Assembly (NCBI GenBank): GCA_964578885.1
Contig: CAZOEO010000014.1
Coordinates: 1 to 64,000, forward strand
Source: CAZRHR01 sp964578885
Lineage (GTDB): Bacteria; Bacteroidota; Bacteroidia; CAIKAF01
Length of the DNA stretch: 64,000 bases
Direction of reading: 5' to 3'
Positions 26,671 to 34,219 of this stretch are shown here, piece by piece. The notes below the pieces were generated by a model, which was not told where the DNA came from, searched no databases, and saw nothing but the letters and a program-made list of their open reading frames with translations. Each line of letters opens with the position of its first letter. Within the stretch, counting starts at the first letter, position 1. The position numbers were made by a program, and so were the translations under genes.

Positions 26671-26770
26671 GATTTTATCCGTTTATAAACGGTTTACTTC
26701 CGAATAAATCCTGTCGGGCAACGTAACTTGTCCACGGGGAGGGGTGGGTTTTAACCCCGAACCTGTAACC
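26671..26770 (+). repeat. Dispersed intergenic repeat, copy 2
   Basis: An AT-rich half with the perfect palindrome CCGTTTATAAACGG at 26679-26692, then CCGAATA, then the 37-base core at 26722-26758: CGTAACTTGTCCACGGGG followed by AGGGGTGGG and a small hairpin GGGT-TTTA-ACCC. Compared with copies 3 and 4 the core differs by single transitions and by the loop, while the GGGT/ACCC stem is kept. No ORF lies in the 750-base spacer; about 330 bases separate it from the ribBA start. Confidence 0.85.
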
Positions 26771-27099
26771 GCCCCAAAATGTGGGATAACTTAAACGTAG
26801 CCTTTCATAGATTCCTCCTGTTTCCCCAATCTTTTGACCAAAATTTCAAACTTGACCTTTTTTCTCCATAATATGTTCATGGAAATTACACATATCTTGA
26901 ATAGGGAATTTTCACCACAAAATGCCACGATTCCGATAAAGAATCAAACCCGGTCAGACTTATTTCCAAATATCATCCTATTGGGCTTTCCCATTTCTCC
27001 ATACCCCGGAAATATCATCAGGTGAAAAATCCTAATTCCTCTAAAATCACGGCAAAAACCCATCCTAAATGCTTAACTTCGCGCCAAAGTTCAGATTAC

Positions 27100-28320
27100 A
27101 TGTCATCATTCACCTTCAACACCATTGAAGAAGCCCTTGAAGATATTAAGGCAGGCAAAGTCATCATTGTAGTAGATGACGAAGACCGCGAAAACGAAGG
27201 TGATTTTATAACCGCCGCACGTAACATCACGCCGGAAATCATCAATTTTATGGCCACTCATGGTAGAGGCCTCATTTGTGCACCATTAATTGAAGATCGT
27301 TGCGATGAACTCGGTCTCAAACTTATGGTATCCGACAACACGGCCTTGCACCAAACGCCTTTTACCGTTTCAGTAGATTTGTACGGACATGGCGTAACCA
27401 CGGGGATTTCCGCTGCCGACAGGGCCAAAACCATTTTGGCATTGATCGACCCGAACACCAAGCCGGAAGAATTATCCAAACCAGGACATATTTTTCCGCT
27501 AAAAGCACGTAGAGGCGGCGTTTTACGCAGAACCGGACACACCGAAGCCACCATTGATATCGCCAGATTAGCCGGATTTGAACCCGCGGGCGTTTTAGTT
27601 GAAATCATGAACGAAGACGGCACCATGGCCCGGCTTCCTGAATTGTTCGACATTGCCAAAAAATTCGATTTAAAAATCATTTCTATCGCAGATTTGGTCG
27701 CTTACCGCATGGCCAAAGAAAGGCTGATTGAAGTGGAAGTGGAAGTAGATATGCCCACCGAGTATGGCCATTTTAAACTCATGGCTTTCCGGCAAACCAC
27801 CAATGAACAAGTTCACCTGGCTTTGGTAAAAGGACAGATTTCCGACAACGAACCTGTCCTCGTCCGGGTGCACTCTTCCTGCATGACGGGTGATATTTTT
27901 GGATCGTTTCGATGCGATTGTGGACCCCAACTTCATGCCGCCATGTCTGCCATTGAAGAAGCCGGTAGCGGCGTATTGGTTTACATGAATCAGGAAGGAC
28001 GCGGTATTGGTTTGGTAAACAAACTCAAAGCCTATGCCTTACAGGAAAAAGGAATGGACACCGTAGAAGCCAATGTGGAACTTGGATTCCCCATGGATCA
28101 AAGAGATTATGGAATTGGTGCCCAAATCTTGTATCACCTCGGTGCCAGAAAAATTCGCTTGCTCACCAATAACCCTAAGAAAAGAGTGGGTTTAGCCGGA
28201 TACGGTTTGGAAATCGTGGAAAATCTGGCATTGGAAATCCCTTCCAATCCTTTCAATGAGAAATATTTGAAAACCAAGCAGGAAAAAATGGGTCATTTGC
28301 TCCGGCAATTTGGCCATTGA
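27100..28320 (+). CDS. ribBA: Bifunctional RibBA (DHBP synthase / GTP cyclohydrolase II)
   Basis: Two riboflavin-pathway enzymes in one chain of 406 residues from the ATG at 27100. The first half is 3,4-dihydroxy-2-butanone-4-phosphate synthase (VIVVDDEDRENEGDFITAA, TPFTVSVD, RRGGVLRRTGHTEATIDIARLAG). The second half, from about residue 205, is GTP cyclohydrolase II, with zinc cysteines in SSCMTGDIFGSFRCDCGPQL, then NQEGRGIGLVNKLKAY and RKIRLLTNNPKK. Both supply lumazine synthase. The ORF could start upstream at GTG 27022, but that stretch is not family-like. TAACTTCG about 25 bases upstream is a near-consensus -7 element. No FMN riboswitch motif is visible. Confidence 0.96.
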   Translation: MSSFTFNTIEEALEDIKAGKVIIVVDDEDRENEGDFITAARNITPEIINFMATHGRGLICAPLIEDRCDELGLKLMVSDNTALHQTPFTVSVDLYGHGVTTGISAADRAKTILALIDPNTKPEELSKPGHIFPLKARRGGVLRRTGHTEATIDIARLAGFEPAGVLVEIMNEDGTMARLPELFDIAKKFDLKIISIADLVAYRMAKERLIEVEVEVDMPTEYGHFKLMAFRQTTNEQVHLALVKGQISDNEPVLVRVHSSCMTGDIFGSFRCDCGPQLHAAMSAIEEAGSGVLVYMNQEGRGIGLVNKLKAYALQEKGMDTVEANVELGFPMDQRDYGIGAQILYHLGARKIRLLTNNPKKRVGLAGYGLEIVENLALEIPSNPFNEKYLKTKQEKMGHLLRQFGH

Positions 28321-28354
28321 TTTTTCCCAAATCCCTGCAAGATAAAGTTTCGAT

Positions 28355-29722
28355 ATGGCACAGGTCACCCCTACTCCACCGAAAGGCATGCGGGATTTTG
28401 GTCCCACGGAAATGGCACGCCGACAATATATGTTTGGCTGTATTAAAACCCAGTTCCAGCGTTTTGGCTTCCAACCTCTGGAAACGCCTGCCATGGAAAA
28501 ACTGGAAACCCTGACCGGAAAATATGGAGAAGAAGGAGATCGGCTCATCTTCAAGGTCCTAAATTCAGGAGATTTTTTCCGCTCCGTTAAAGGACGTATC
28601 GATGCCATAGAAGGTTTAGACAGCCGCAAACATGCGTCGCTTTTGTCTGAAAAAGCATTGAAATACGATTTAACGGTTCCTTTTGCCCGCTATGTTAGCC
28701 AAAACCGACATGCCTTAGCCCTACCCTTTCGCCGGTATCAAATGCAACCCGTTTGGCGGGCCGATAATCCGCAAAAAGGTCGGTATCGGGAATTTTACCA
28801 ATGTGACGCAGACATCATTGGTTCAGATAGCCTGAACCATGAAGTAGAATTGCTGCTTTTGTTTAATGAAGTGTTTCTCTCCCTTGGATTTCCTCAAGCT
28901 ATTGTTCGACTGAACAACCGAAAAATTCTGGCGGGTATTGCAGAGATGCTAGGCGTTTCAGATCGACTGATTCCCATGACCATGGCCTTGGACAAAAAGG
29001 ATAAAATTGGGATGGATGGCGTAGCCAAAGAATTAGAAGAACGGGGATTTTCTTCAAAGGAAATTGAAGGCATAAGGGATATTTTTTCTCAAACTTCACC
29101 AGATCTTCAAACGCTCAAAACCCTGGTAGCCAGCAATTCAACAGCGACTAAAGGTGTGGAAGAGTTGGCACAAATCCTTCGCAGCGTGGGAGAAAGCGGT
29201 GTTTGGGAATTAAAAGCGGAATTAGATATTACATTAGCCCGGGGGCTCGATTATTATACAGGCGCCATCATGGAAGTGGTGATTCCCGATTCCGGTATGG
29301 GCTCTGTCGCCGCAGGAGGAAGGTACGATAACCTGACCCAAATGTTTGGTTGGGATGGCGTGTCCGGAGTAGGAATTAGCTTTGGCGCAGACCGGTTGTA
29401 CGACCTCATGCTGCAATACCAGCTTTTCCCCGAAAATCTCGGAGCCGGGCCCGATTATTTTTTCCTGCAATTCAGCGAAGACCTCCTTCCTACCCTTTTA
29501 CCAATGGTAATGCAACTACGGAGAAAAGGCCTTCAGGTGGGATTTTATCCCGAAGCAGGTGCTAAAATGGCCAGGCAAATGAAGTATGCCGATGCCATTC
29601 ACGCCCAACACGTGGTGATTCTCGGTCCGGAAGAGTTAGCCGCTCAAAAAATTAAAATTAAACACATGTCCACTGGAACAGAAACCTTGATGGACTTGGC
29701 TCACTTTACCGATCATGCCTAA
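28355..29722 (+). CDS. hisS: Histidyl-tRNA synthetase
   Basis: Class II aminoacyl-tRNA synthetase of 455 residues. Motif 1 region GMRDFGPTEMARRQYM, motif 2 KGRYREFYQCDADIIG, the histidine-specific signature LDITLARGLDYYTG and AAGGRYDNL, and motif 3 GISFGADRLYDL are all present, followed by a C-terminal anticodon-binding domain (GLQVGFYPEAGAKMARQMKYAD). It overlaps the next gene, hutH, by 8 bases, so one mRNA encodes both histidine-charging and histidine-degrading enzymes. Confidence 0.96.
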   Translation: MAQVTPTPPKGMRDFGPTEMARRQYMFGCIKTQFQRFGFQPLETPAMEKLETLTGKYGEEGDRLIFKVLNSGDFFRSVKGRIDAIEGLDSRKHASLLSEKALKYDLTVPFARYVSQNRHALALPFRRYQMQPVWRADNPQKGRYREFYQCDADIIGSDSLNHEVELLLLFNEVFLSLGFPQAIVRLNNRKILAGIAEMLGVSDRLIPMTMALDKKDKIGMDGVAKELEERGFSSKEIEGIRDIFSQTSPDLQTLKTLVASNSTATKGVEELAQILRSVGESGVWELKAELDITLARGLDYYTGAIMEVVIPDSGMGSVAAGGRYDNLTQMFGWDGVSGVGISFGADRLYDLMLQYQLFPENLGAGPDYFFLQFSEDLLPTLLPMVMQLRRKGLQVGFYPEAGAKMARQMKYADAIHAQHVVILGPEELAAQKIKIKHMSTGTETLMDLAHFTDHA

Positions 29723-31220
29723 GATCATGATTTTGCCATCGGGCCCCTTGTCTTTGGAAACAGCCGAAGCATTGCTGGCGCCCGACGTTGTCCTGAATCT
29801 GGCGCCCGAAAGTTGGGAGGCGGTGTTGCGCTGCCGGGCTTTTTTAGATGAAAGAAATCATCCCGAAGCTCCGGCCATGTATGGTATTAACACTGGATTT
29901 GGAGCCTTATGCCATACCCGTGTGTCGGCAGAAGCATTGGGAGAACTTCAGGAAAACTTAGTCAAATCTCATGCCTGTGGCACTGGGGAAGCCATATCTC
30001 CCGATTTGGTTAGAGCCATGCTTTTGTTGAAAATCAAATCGCTCAGTCATGGCTATTCCGGGGTGTCAAAGGAAACCCTGCAATACCTTTTACATTTTTA
30101 CAACGTTGGGGCAACGCCTGTAATTTACGAAGCAGGCTCACTTGGTGCTTCCGGAGATTTAGCTCCGTTGGCCCACATGTCGCTTCCGTTGCTTGGCCTT
30201 GGAGAAATAGATTGGCAAGGAAAAAGATGGACCGGAGCCGAATTTTTGGCCCATCATCAGTTACCTCCTCTTTCCCTGAAAAGCAAAGAGGGACTGGCTT
30301 TATTGAATGGTACCCAGTTTATGGGTGGACTCTCGTTGGTTATTTTAAGCCGAGGAAAAAAATTATTGGATTGGGCGCATCTCATTTCCGCCCTTTCTCT
30401 GGAAGCGTATGATGGATTATTAGAGCCATTTCACCCGGCCATCGGACGACTGCGTGCCCATGGTGGTCAAGTTGAAGTAGCTCGCATTATGCGTCAATTG
30501 TTGGAAAAATCACCCGGCCAACAAAAACCTAAATCCTGGGTGCAAGACCCCTACTCTTTCCGCTGTATTCCCCAGGTGCATGGCGCCAGTGCCGATGCCC
30601 TGCAATATGCCATGCAGGTTTTGGAAACCGAAATGTCTTCGGTGACCGATAATCCGCTAGTGATTCCAGAGGAAAACCTGGTTTTATCCGGCGGGAATTT
30701 CCATGGACAGCCCTTGGCCTTGATGTTGGATTTTTTAGCCATTGCCCTGGCTGAGTTAGGCAGCATGTCTGAACGTCGGATTTATCGATTGGTAGACGGG
30801 CAGCGTGGTTTGCCACCTTTCCTTACGCCTACGGCTGGTTTACATAGTGGATTTATGATTTTACAGTATGCGGCCGCCTCCTTGGTCAATCGCAACAAAC
30901 AGCGGTGCATGCCTCATAGTGTAGATACCATAGACAGTTCACGTGGACAAGAAGATCATGTGAGTATGGGCGCCAATGCAGCGGTAAAAACCTGGGCCGT
31001 ATTGCAAGATGCCGAAAGGTTATTGGCCATGGAGCTGTTGACGGCGTCTCAGGCTTTTTCTTTCCGGCGACCACAAGTTACCTCGCCTGCACTTGAATCC
31101 CTTTTAGCAGCTTTTCAAAAAGATCATCCGTTCCTGACCCATGATGTGGTGATGCAACCATTGATGTCTTCCGCCTTAGCATTTATCCAGCTCCAGCATC
31201 CCAAAACTTGGCTGCCATGA
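29715..31220 (+). CDS. hutH: Histidine ammonia-lyase (HAL/PAL family)
   Basis: Non-oxidative deamination of histidine to urocanate. 501 residues, family size. The MIO cofactor forms from the ASG triad at residues 145-147 in EAGSLGASGDLAPLAHM. YGINTGFG at 56-63 carries the active-site Tyr. The selectivity segment reads LVKSHACGTG; Ser-His here and the Glu in GQEDHVSMG are the residues I associate with histidine rather than tyrosine or phenylalanine ammonia-lyases. No hutU, hutI or hutG lies nearby, so the pathway, if complete, continues elsewhere. Confidence 0.9.
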   Translation: MPKIMILPSGPLSLETAEALLAPDVVLNLAPESWEAVLRCRAFLDERNHPEAPAMYGINTGFGALCHTRVSAEALGELQENLVKSHACGTGEAISPDLVRAMLLLKIKSLSHGYSGVSKETLQYLLHFYNVGATPVIYEAGSLGASGDLAPLAHMSLPLLGLGEIDWQGKRWTGAEFLAHHQLPPLSLKSKEGLALLNGTQFMGGLSLVILSRGKKLLDWAHLISALSLEAYDGLLEPFHPAIGRLRAHGGQVEVARIMRQLLEKSPGQQKPKSWVQDPYSFRCIPQVHGASADALQYAMQVLETEMSSVTDNPLVIPEENLVLSGGNFHGQPLALMLDFLAIALAELGSMSERRIYRLVDGQRGLPPFLTPTAGLHSGFMILQYAAASLVNRNKQRCMPHSVDTIDSSRGQEDHVSMGANAAVKTWAVLQDAERLLAMELLTASQAFSFRRPQVTSPALESLLAAFQKDHPFLTHDVVMQPLMSSALAFIQLQHPKTWLP

Positions 31221-31834
31221 AAAGTCTGTACCTGCTTTTGGGACTCTTGATTTTCGGATCCCAAACGGTGAAAGCTTGTGATTGCGGCGGCAACTTACCC
31301 GATTGGACCACCCATGAGGTACTTTTGCACGATGTAGTGTTTTTGGCCAAAGTAGATTCTATTGCTACGGGAAAATGGGATTGCACCGCCTATTTCAGCG
31401 GATTGACCCTTTTTAAAGGCGTGATGAGTCAAAAGACGGCTATTCGTTTTGATTGTGTGAGCAGTTGCGCCATTCCATTTGCGCCGGGTGAAGTCTGGTT
31501 GGTCTATGGGATGCGTCCCAAAGAAGGGAAATCTGACCTGCAAATCGATTATTGCGGGCGCACCCGTCCGTGGGTGGCCGAAGGAGCGCCAGATGAGTAT
31601 GCCGTTTTTTCCAGAATGCATTTTCAGCAAGAGTTAAAAAAATTGCAGGATGCGTTTCCCGCGCAACATTGGGCAAGACCAGAAGAAGTGGAGGCTGTGG
31701 CTCAGGGAAAAAAAATCGTACTGGACGGCCGCCGCGATTTGCAGCATGCCACGCGCCCTCAGATGGCGTGGTTGTTGGGCATTTCAGCTGTCTCCATGTT
31801 GCTGATTTGGTGGGCATTAAAGAAGTGGCTTTAA
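31217..31834 (+). CDS. Membrane-anchored exported protein, NTR/TIMP-like
   Basis: A 205-residue protein from the ATG at 31217, which overlaps the hutH stop as ATGA. A signal peptide ends at about VKA, leaving the mature N-terminus CDCGGNLPDW. A Cys-x-Cys at the mature N-terminus followed by DVVFLAKVDSIATG, a mid-chain CVSSC and DYCG is the pattern of netrin/TIMP-like (OB-fold) domains; this assignment is inference. A C-terminal helix (MAWLLGISAVSMLLIWWAL, then KKWL) anchors it in the inner membrane with the domain outside. Confidence 0.65.
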   Translation: MKSLYLLLGLLIFGSQTVKACDCGGNLPDWTTHEVLLHDVVFLAKVDSIATGKWDCTAYFSGLTLFKGVMSQKTAIRFDCVSSCAIPFAPGEVWLVYGMRPKEGKSDLQIDYCGRTRPWVAEGAPDEYAVFSRMHFQQELKKLQDAFPAQHWARPEEVEAVAQGKKIVLDGRRDLQHATRPQMAWLLGISAVSMLLIWWALKKWL

Positions 31835-32141
31835 CCCGTTTTGTAGAAAAAAGGGAATTTATTTTCCGTCTGCATGGGTAGTTATTGCCACATCGTTCAT
31901 CCTTTGGCTTGGCATAATGGGCTTATTTTCATAAGCATTAGAGGGAAAGAACTTTTACATTAAAGATGGCCTGTCATGTCTATCGTTTGTAAGTATTAAA
32001 AGTTTGGGCGAAGTGTGCGATGGGCATAAACAACTACTTTTTCCTGACTTGTCCACCATTTTTTTAATTATTTTATAATCATCTTGTTATCATTGTTTTA
32101 TGTTTTTGTTAGTACGACATTTGTTGTACTAAGAAGTTTTT
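31835..32141. other. AT-rich spacer leading into IS debris
   Basis: No gene. AGTACGACA at 32111-32119 faces TGTTGTACT at 32122-32130, an inverted repeat with one mismatch just before the transposase fragment; it could be part of an element end or an upstream hairpin. Confidence 0.45.
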
Positions 32142-32354
32142 ATGCTAAAATTCAGAGAAGTCAAAACGGGGTCTGGGAAGATAGCTGTTCAGGTCTACTA
32201 TCTTCATAATCGAAAGCATGTTATTGTTAAACATATAGGTTCGGCAAGTTCATCAGAAGGGCTTGATAGCCTAAAGCAACAACCAGTGCAATTTATTGAG
32301 GACTATTCTAATCAAACATCGCTATTTCCAACTTTGAGGCTTGGAGTATACAGC
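32142..32354 (+). pseudogene. IS1634-type transposase N-terminal fragment
   Basis: The frame reads MLKFREVKTGSGKIAVQVYY, HNRKHVIVKHIGSASSSEGL and VQFIEDYSNQTSLFP. This matches the N-terminal start of IS1634/IS4-superfamily transposases as I know them (RKxKxxxGxxxVQVV...KHIGSA). Only about 70 of the usual 400-550 residues remain. The homology stops where an IS3-type left end begins at 32355, and the frame runs on to a stop at 32391-32393. It is interrupted by a second element, and the DDE catalytic core is absent. Confidence 0.7.
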
Positions 32355-32485
32355 TGTAATACTCCCAGAAATTTGGACCAGAGGTTTAGTTAGAAAAGAA
32401 TCTAATTTTACTAAACGATATGAAAAAACAGACCCATCGAAAATTTTCGCCTGAATTCAAGGCGAAGGTGGCCATAGAGGTCTGA
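32355..32485 (+). mobile_element. IS3-family left end with orfA fragment
   Basis: TGTAATACTCCCAGAAATTT at 32355-32374 has the look of an IS3-family terminal inverted repeat. An ATG at 32420 then gives MKKQTHRKFSPEFKAKVAIE, the typical start of IS3 OrfA (helix-turn-helix), and stops with TGA at 32483-32485 after 21 codons. The rest of the element is gone; nothing recognisable as OrfB follows. Confidence 0.65.
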
Positions 32486-32617
32486 TGCAAAAAGATTCGG
32501 TTTCAAAATCTCTCAACTTCCGTTCGCTTGCTAACCTTTACAACCCGTTATTGATGCCGCCTACGCTTGTGGCCAATACTTACTTGACAGACTCATTTCA
32601 AATACGTATAATAGACC

Positions 32618-32701
32618 ATGAAAATTGACAAATCCGAAATCGAACAGATTAAGCTACTTTGCCAGCAAAACAAGTTCAAATCTCTTTTCGCCTCTGTGTA
32701 A
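32618..32701 (+). pseudogene. MNT-type nucleotidyltransferase N-terminal fragment
   Basis: A 27-codon frame, MKIDKSEIEQIKLLCQQNKF then KSLFASV, ends at TAA 32699-32701. It resembles the start of minimal nucleotidyltransferases (MNT antitoxin-type), which continue KSLYxFGS. The break falls exactly where TGTAACCTCCCCCC begins at 32697, another sequence similar to the IS3-type end at 32355, so the gene may have been cut by an insertion or deletion. Confidence 0.5.
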
Positions 32702-32770
32702 CCTCCCCCCAAATTTCATACCGTTTAAAAATAGCTTTTCATACCTTTAAACACCAGAATCATAAAAAAA

Positions 32771-33442
32771 TCAGGCTTTTACACGCACCGCCGCCAGGGC
32801 AGTTATTGAACCCGTCACTTTATCGCCAGGCTTTACCAAAACTTCCCAATCCATGGGAATAAAAAGATCCACTCGGCTTCCGAATTTAATAAATCCCATT
32901 TGCTTTCCTTGGATGGCCTCATCACCGGTTTTGGCGTAGCAAACTATTTTCCGGGCCAATACACCGGCTATTTGTCGTAATAATACCTTTTGCCCGTCTT
33001 CCAAGGTAAGGCCAACGGCGCTGCGTTCATTTAAAGTGGAACTTTTGGGATGCCATGCCACAAGGTATTGGCCGGGATGATATTTAAAATAATCGACTTT
33101 TCCTGGAAGTGGATACCAATTGATGTGCACATTTACAGGGCTCATGAACACAGAAATTTGACGCATTTGCACACCTCCCAACCATTCGTCCACCACAACC
33201 GGTTCTACCACTACCACTTTTCCATCGGCGGGAGAAATCAACCGAAGTGGGTCAATAACCGGGGTACGTGCAGGAACGCGGAAAAATTGAAGCAAGACCA
33301 CCAGCCAAAATAGGCCTAATGCCATAAGGCCACCATACACCCAAATGGGAAATTGGATAAAATAATGGACACCGCTTAAGCCTAGAAGCGCCACAATGGT
33401 TTTCGTTATCCAAGAAAATCCTTCTTTATGTATGCCTTTCAT
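32771..33442 (-). CDS. psd: Phosphatidylserine decarboxylase, short type
   Basis: Converts phosphatidylserine to phosphatidylethanolamine. 223 residues, the small archaeal-type form. The self-cleavage site is the Gly-Ser in GFIKFGSRVDLFIP; Ser189 becomes the pyruvoyl prosthetic group. Other motifs: ISPADGKVVVVEP and ISVFMSPVNVHINWYP. Two hydrophobic segments near the N-terminus (TIVALLGLSGVHYFI, WVYGGLMALGLFWLVVLLQ) anchor it in the inner membrane. It follows cdsA by 3 bases, so two steps of phospholipid synthesis are co-transcribed. Confidence 0.95.
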   Translation of the reverse strand: MKGIHKEGFSWITKTIVALLGLSGVHYFIQFPIWVYGGLMALGLFWLVVLLQFFRVPARTPVIDPLRLISPADGKVVVVEPVVVDEWLGGVQMRQISVFMSPVNVHINWYPLPGKVDYFKYHPGQYLVAWHPKSSTLNERSAVGLTLEDGQKVLLRQIAGVLARKIVCYAKTGDEAIQGKQMGFIKFGSRVDLFIPMDWEVLVKPGDKVTGSITALAAVRVKA

Positions 33443-33445
33443 ACC

Positions 33446-34213
33446 TCAAATCTGCAACAAAAAATAATAAATCGGAGGGATGGAAAGCAAAAAGGAATCA
33501 AATCGGTCTAAAAATCCTCCGTGCCCTGGCATGATATGTCCGGAATCTTTTGCCCCGGCCCTGCGTTTCAACCAAGACTCTGCCAAATCGCCCACCACGG
33601 CCAAAACCAACATTACGCCGGTTAAAGGAACCCATGTCCACCATTGTTCCCGAAACAACCAAAAGCCTAAAAACATGGACAATGCCAAGCTAAAAAACAA
33701 TCCTGTAAAAAATCCTTCCCAAGATTTTCCGGGACTAATGGTGGGCGCTAATTTGTGTTTTCCTAGCCACTTTCCGCCGACATAAGCCATGGAATCGTTG
33801 ACCCAAATGAGCACAAACAAACTCAAAACCACTTCCATCCGATATTTGGGGGACAGTGCGTACATGGCCAACATGAAAAAAGATACTTGTGAAAGCCACA
33901 TCCAAATAAAAATCCGCACTGGGGCAACGGGTAAAAACGAAAAAAGGAAGGGCGTGAAAGCCAAAAGCAGAATGGTCCAACCGAGGGGCCAATGCAAAAA
34001 AACGGATAATGCAAGGACCGACCAAATCACTACACCCACCCAACGTAAGGGATGCCGAATAGACAATTTCAACAAATGGGCAGCTTCCCACCATGCACCG
34101 AAGGCTACGATAGACATAAAACCGGCCAACCAAGTGCTTCCGGTCATGGCCAGAATAACCACCAGTGTTACATAAACAATGCCGGAAGCGGACCGAATGA
34201 GGGTTTCCCGCAT
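33446..34213 (-). CDS. cdsA: Phosphatidate cytidylyltransferase
   Basis: Integral membrane enzyme making CDP-diacylglycerol from phosphatidate and CTP. 255 residues with about seven hydrophobic segments. The family signature near the C-terminus is complete: ISPGKSWEGFFTGLFFSL, GDLAESWLKRRAGAKDSGHI and MPGHGGFLDRFDSFL, with the metal-binding aspartates. It lies 6 bases after ftsH and 3 bases before psd on the minus strand. Confidence 0.95.
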   Translation of the reverse strand: MRETLIRSASGIVYVTLVVILAMTGSTWLAGFMSIVAFGAWWEAAHLLKLSIRHPLRWVGVVIWSVLALSVFLHWPLGWTILLLAFTPFLFSFLPVAPVRIFIWMWLSQVSFFMLAMYALSPKYRMEVVLSLFVLIWVNDSMAYVGGKWLGKHKLAPTISPGKSWEGFFTGLFFSLALSMFLGFWLFREQWWTWVPLTGVMLVLAVVGDLAESWLKRRAGAKDSGHIMPGHGGFLDRFDSFLLSIPPIYYFLLQI

Positions 34214-34219
34214 GGTTGA

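Noticed and set aside
26722..26758. G-quadruplex in the repeat core
   Set aside because: Only three clear G-runs of three or more are present on the strand; a fourth would require splitting a run, so a stable intramolecular quadruplex is not well supported.
26348..27099. FMN or other riboswitch before ribBA
   Set aside because: The repeats here do not match any riboswitch core that I know, and copies of the same repeat occur upstream of unrelated genes at 57 kb.
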